Positions 52,992 through 56,057 of a stretch of 56,057 nt of DNA are shown piece after piece. The notes under the pieces were generated by a model. The model had not been told where the DNA came from. It saw only the letters and a list, made by a program, of their open reading frames with translations, and ran no database searches. Source of the stretch: Streptomyces sp. ADI95-17 (GTDB taxonomy: Bacteria > Actinomycetota > Actinomycetes > Streptomycetales > Streptomycetaceae). Location of the stretch: positions 1,026,000 through 1,082,056 of the forward strand of contig NZ_ML123045.1 of assembly GCF_003846175.1 (NCBI RefSeq), read 5' to 3'. How positions within the stretch are numbered: the stretch's first letter is position 1; each line of letters opens with the position of its first letter. The translations under genes were made by a program, and so were the position numbers.

Positions 52992-55703
52992 GTGGCTGAG
53001 ACGGCATCGAAGAAGACGGCAGACAACCGACCGCGCCTGCTCCTGATGGACGGGCACTCCCTGGCGTACCGGGCGTTCTTTGCGCTGCCTGCGGAGAATT
53101 TCACGACAGGGTCGGGACAGCCGACGAACGCGGTGTACGGCTTCGCGTCGATGCTCGCGAACACACTGCGTGACGAGGCGCCGACGCATTTCGCGGTGGC
53201 GTTCGACGTCTCCCGCAAGACCTGGCGCTCCCAGGAGTTCCCCGAGTACAAGGCGAACCGCTCGAAGACCCCGGACGAGTTCAAGGGGCAGGTCGAGCTG
53301 ATCGGCGAGCTGCTGGACGCGATGCACGCGGACCGCTTCGCGGTCGACGGCTTCGAGGCGGACGACGTCATCGCCACGCTGGCCACACAGGCCGAGGCGG
53401 CCGGCTTCGAGGTGCTGATCGTCACCGGCGACCGGGATTCCTTCCAGCTGATCACGGACAACATCACCGTGCTCTACCCGACCAAGGGCGTCTCGGAGCT
53501 GACCCGGTTCACCCCGGCGAAGGTCGAGGAGAAGTACGGACTCACGCCGCAGCAGTACCCGGACTTCGCGGCGCTGCGCGGCGACCCGTCGGACAACCTG
53601 CCGGGCATCCCCGGCGTCGGTGAGAAGACCGCCGCGAAGTGGATCAACCAGTTCGGTTCGTTCGCCGAGCTGGTCGAGCGGGCCGAGGAGGTCAAGGGCA
53701 AGGCCGGCCAGAATTTCCGGGACCACCTGGACGCGGTGCGGCTGAACCGCAGGCTGACCGAGATGGTCCGCGACGTGGAGCTGCCGAAGACCCCCGAGGA
53801 CCTGGAGCGCGCCCCGTACGACCGCACGGCGGTGACCGGCGTGCTGGACGTCCTGGAGATCCGTAACCCGAGCCTGCGCGAGCGGCTGCTGGCCGTCGAT
53901 CCGGGCGCGGCCGAGGACGAGGCCCCGGCGCCCGCCGCGGGCATCGAGCTGGACGGCGCGGTGCTGGGCGCGGGCGAGCTCGCGCCGTGGCTCGCCGCGC
54001 ACGGTGGGCAGCCGCTCGGCGTGGCCACCGTCGACACCTGGGCGCTGGGCAGCGGCGCGGTCACCGAGGTCGCGCTGGCCGCGGCGGACGGCGCGGCGGC
54101 CTGGTTCGACCCGGCCGCGATCGACGAGGGCGACGAGCAGGCGTTCGCCGCGTGGATCGCCGCCCCGGACCGGCCCAAGGTCATGCACAACGCGAAGAGC
54201 GCCATGCGGGTCTTCCCCGAGCACGGCTGGCACGTCGAGGGCGTCACGATGGACACCGCGCTGGCCGCCTATCTGGTCAAGCCCGGCCGTCGTTCCTTCG
54301 CGCTGGACGCGCTGGCGGTGGAGTACCTGGGCCGCGAGCTGGCCCCCGCCGCGGCGTCCGACGGGCAGCTGGCCTTCGGTGCGGACGACCAGGCCGAGGC
54401 CGAGTCCCTGATGGCGCAGGCCCGCGCGGTCCTGGACCTGGGCGACGCGTTCACCACGCGGCTGGCGGAGGTCGGCGCGACCGATCTGCTGCACGGCATG
54501 GAGCTGCCGACGTCCGCGCTGCTGGCCCGTCTGGAGCGGCACGGCATCGCCGCCGACCGGGCCCATCTGGAAGGCATGGAGCAGCAGTTCGCCGGTGCGG
54601 TGCAGCAGGCGGTGAAGGAGGCGCACGCCGCGGTCGGCCGCGAGTTCAACCTCGGTTCGCCCAAGCAGCTCCAGGAGGTCCTCTTCGGTGAGCTGGGCCT
54701 GCCGAAGACGAAGAAGACGAAGACCGGGTACACCACGGACGCCGACGCCCTGGCCTGGCTCGCCGCGCAGACCGAGCACGAGCTGCCGGTGATCATGCTG
54801 CGCCACCGCGAGCAGGCCAAGCTGCGGGTCACGGTCGAGGGCCTGGTCAAGACGATCGCGGCGGACGGCCGGATCCACACCACGTTCAACCAGACCGTGG
54901 CGGCGACGGGCCGGCTCTCCTCCACCGACCCCAACCTGCAGAACATCCCGGTCCGTACGGACGAGGGCCGGGCCATCCGCCGCGGCTTCGTCGTCGGCGA
55001 GGGCTTCGAGACGCTGATGACCGCCGACTACAGCCAGATCGAGCTGCGGGTGATGGCACACCTCTCCGAGGACGAGGGCCTGATCGAGGCGTTCACCTCC
55101 GGCGAGGACCTGCACACCACGGTCGCCTCGCAGGTCTTCGGCGTCGACAAGTCGGCCGTGGACCCGGAGATGCGCCGCAAGATCAAGGCCATGAGCTACG
55201 GACTCGCGTACGGGCTCTCCGCGTTCGGCCTCTCCCAGCAGCTGAACATCGAGGCCGGTGAGGCGCGCGGCCTGATGGACACCTACTTCGAGCGGTTCGG
55301 CGGAGTGCGCGACTATCTGCACCGGGTGGTGGAGGAGGCGCGGGCCACCGGCTACACGGAGACGGTCTTCGGCCGCCGCCGCTACCTCCCCGACCTCAAC
55401 AGCGACAACCGCCAGCGCCGCGAGATGGCCGAGCGGATGGCGCTCAACGCACCGATCCAGGGCACGGCCGCGGACATCGTCAAGGTGGCCATGCTCCAGG
55501 TCGACCGGGCGCTGACCGGGGCGAAGCTGAAGTCCCGGATGCTGCTCCAGGTCCATGACGAAATCGTGCTGGAGATCGCCGGGGGCGAGCGGGAGCGGGT
55601 CGAGGAGATCCTGCGCCACGAGATGTCCACGGCCGTGCAGTTGCGCGCCCCGCTGGATGTCTCGGTGGGCGTCGGCACGGACTGGGAGTCCGCGGCGCAC
55701 TGA
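52992..55703 (+). CDS. polA: DNA polymerase I
   Basis: DNA repair and Okazaki-fragment polymerase, 903 residues. GTG at 52992 gives the N-terminus AETASKKTADNRPRLLLMDG; longer frames upstream run into the divergent gene. The 5'-3' exonuclease domain (to about 300) has LLLMDGHSLAYRAFFAL, VDGFEADDVIATLA and DNLPGIPGVGEKTAAKW. The middle domain (about 310-510) lacks the acidic residues of proofreading: VDTWALGSG stands where DTETT would be. So it is probably exonuclease-dead, as in other actinobacteria. The polymerase domain shows GRLSSTDPNLQNIPVRT, ADYSQIELRVMAHLS, RRKIKAMSYGLAYGLS and QVHDEIVLEI. Ends with a strong hairpin. Confidence 0.98.
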   Translation: MAETASKKTADNRPRLLLMDGHSLAYRAFFALPAENFTTGSGQPTNAVYGFASMLANTLRDEAPTHFAVAFDVSRKTWRSQEFPEYKANRSKTPDEFKGQVELIGELLDAMHADRFAVDGFEADDVIATLATQAEAAGFEVLIVTGDRDSFQLITDNITVLYPTKGVSELTRFTPAKVEEKYGLTPQQYPDFAALRGDPSDNLPGIPGVGEKTAAKWINQFGSFAELVERAEEVKGKAGQNFRDHLDAVRLNRRLTEMVRDVELPKTPEDLERAPYDRTAVTGVLDVLEIRNPSLRERLLAVDPGAAEDEAPAPAAGIELDGAVLGAGELAPWLAAHGGQPLGVATVDTWALGSGAVTEVALAAADGAAAWFDPAAIDEGDEQAFAAWIAAPDRPKVMHNAKSAMRVFPEHGWHVEGVTMDTALAAYLVKPGRRSFALDALAVEYLGRELAPAAASDGQLAFGADDQAEAESLMAQARAVLDLGDAFTTRLAEVGATDLLHGMELPTSALLARLERHGIAADRAHLEGMEQQFAGAVQQAVKEAHAAVGREFNLGSPKQLQEVLFGELGLPKTKKTKTGYTTDADALAWLAAQTEHELPVIMLRHREQAKLRVTVEGLVKTIAADGRIHTTFNQTVAATGRLSSTDPNLQNIPVRTDEGRAIRRGFVVGEGFETLMTADYSQIELRVMAHLSEDEGLIEAFTSGEDLHTTVASQVFGVDKSAVDPEMRRKIKAMSYGLAYGLSAFGLSQQLNIEAGEARGLMDTYFERFGGVRDYLHRVVEEARATGYTETVFGRRRYLPDLNSDNRQRREMAERMALNAPIQGTAADIVKVAMLQVDRALTGAKLKSRMLLQVHDEIVLEIAGGERERVEEILRHEMSTAVQLRAPLDVSVGVGTDWESAAH

Positions 55704-55718
55704 TCTGCCGGAGGTGCC

Positions 55719-55753
55719 GGACGGGCCCGGGGCGTGCTGCCCCGGGCCCGTCC
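55719..55753 (+). terminator. polA terminator
   Basis: GGACGGGCCCGGGGC (55719-55733) and GCCCCGGGCCCGTCC (55739-55753) form a perfect 15-bp stem with a 5-nt loop. Confidence 0.88.
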
Positions 55754-55961
55754 GCGTATCCGGGCCCCGGGCCGCGCCGTCAACGCCGCGCCCGTGCCGA
55801 CGGACAGTGCGGCGACCTGACAGCCACTCACCGCCCCCGGCAGTCCGGTGACTTGATCATGCGATCATATGGGCGGCTTTCGGTGGACCGGTGCGCAGTC
55901 GACTGACCGGACGGCCGGGCGATGGGGCCATCGAGCGATCGAGCGAGGGCGGGAGCGCGGT

Positions 55962-56057
55962 GTGAGCGGGGCTGGGGGGCAGGACGAGTCGTCCGTGTCC
56001 GAAGAGGAGTGGGAGCGGTTCCTCCGCGAATCGGTGACGGGTGTGCCCGGGGCTCCC
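55962..56057 (+). CDS. Start of an unidentified gene, cut by the right edge
   Basis: A GTG at 55962 with GGGAG about 7 nt upstream opens a frame that stays open for 32 codons to the window end: SGAGGQDESSVSEEEWERF then LRESVTGVPGAP. Codon use is typical of the organism. The acidic, hydrophilic start is too short to place in a family. Confidence 0.55.
   Translation, partial: MSGAGGQDESSVSEEEWERFLRESVTGVPGAP

Noticed and set aside
55849..55869. GATCATGCGATCAT repeat after polA
   Set aside because: A short direct repeat with no clear gene relation; too small to assign a function.

Overview
The window is high-GC chromosomal DNA from an actinomycete, almost certainly a Streptomyces. Codons end mainly in G or C, GTG and TTG starts are common, and genes are often joined by ATGA, GTGA or TGATG overlaps. 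It carries gltBD, a pdtaR-type ANTAR regulator, a five-gene branched-chain amino-acid ABC transporter, polA, and a secreted trypsin close to Streptomyces griseus SGT. Family calls rest on motifs and remembered sequences; no database search was run.

Layout. 1-8.9 kb: ADP-ribosylglycohydrolase (cut by the left edge), a VIT/CCC1 metal transporter and glutamate synthase gltB-gltD. 9-12 kb: zinc-ribbon rhomboid protease, VWA protein, HutD protein and a PNPOx-like flavoprotein. 11.9-24.6 kb: a catabolic cluster in two blocks, separated by a cold-shock gene and a DEAD-box helicase. 25-32.6 kb: a metallopeptidase whose 3' end is partly duplicated, the trypsin, a GH35 beta-galactosidase divergent from an AraC regulator, chorismate mutase, a membrane protein, a zinc-ribbon PP2C phosphatase and a SMI1/KNR4 protein. 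32.7-41 kb: aminopeptidase N, a two-gene DesA/DesB-like pair, a Tat-exported 5'-nucleotidase and a SIMPL protein. 41-56 kb: pyruvate kinase, an odd tRNA, pdtaR, livKHMGF, a hotdog thioesterase, an FdhF/YdeP-type molybdenum oxidoreductase, polA and the start of one more gene.

The most interesting system is the catabolic cluster. Its genes match the mycobacterial KstR2 regulon, which degrades steroid rings C and D (HIP-CoA pathway): echA20-ipdA-ipdB-ipdC divergent from an Rv3548c-like SDR, and ipdF-kstR2-fadA6 divergent from an enoyl-CoA hydratase and a FadE31/FadE32-type dehydrogenase pair. Both divergent promoters carry the same operator-like sequence (AACAA-R-TGTTTGGT), close to the remembered KstR2 motif AnCAAGnnCTTGnT. 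The regulator encoded between the blocks therefore probably controls all ten genes. The pathway's entry enzymes, FadD3 ligase and FadE30, and all ring A/B genes are absent from the window.

Other points worth a look: a class-I-shaped tRNA with a Leu (CAA) anticodon; a DesAB-like pair without DesC or DesD; a terminator-like hairpin in the cold-shock leader; three tandem 13-bp repeats between the GH35 gene and its AraC neighbour; an 83-bp exact duplication at the end of the metallopeptidase gene; and a long inverted repeat upstream of the VIT transporter.
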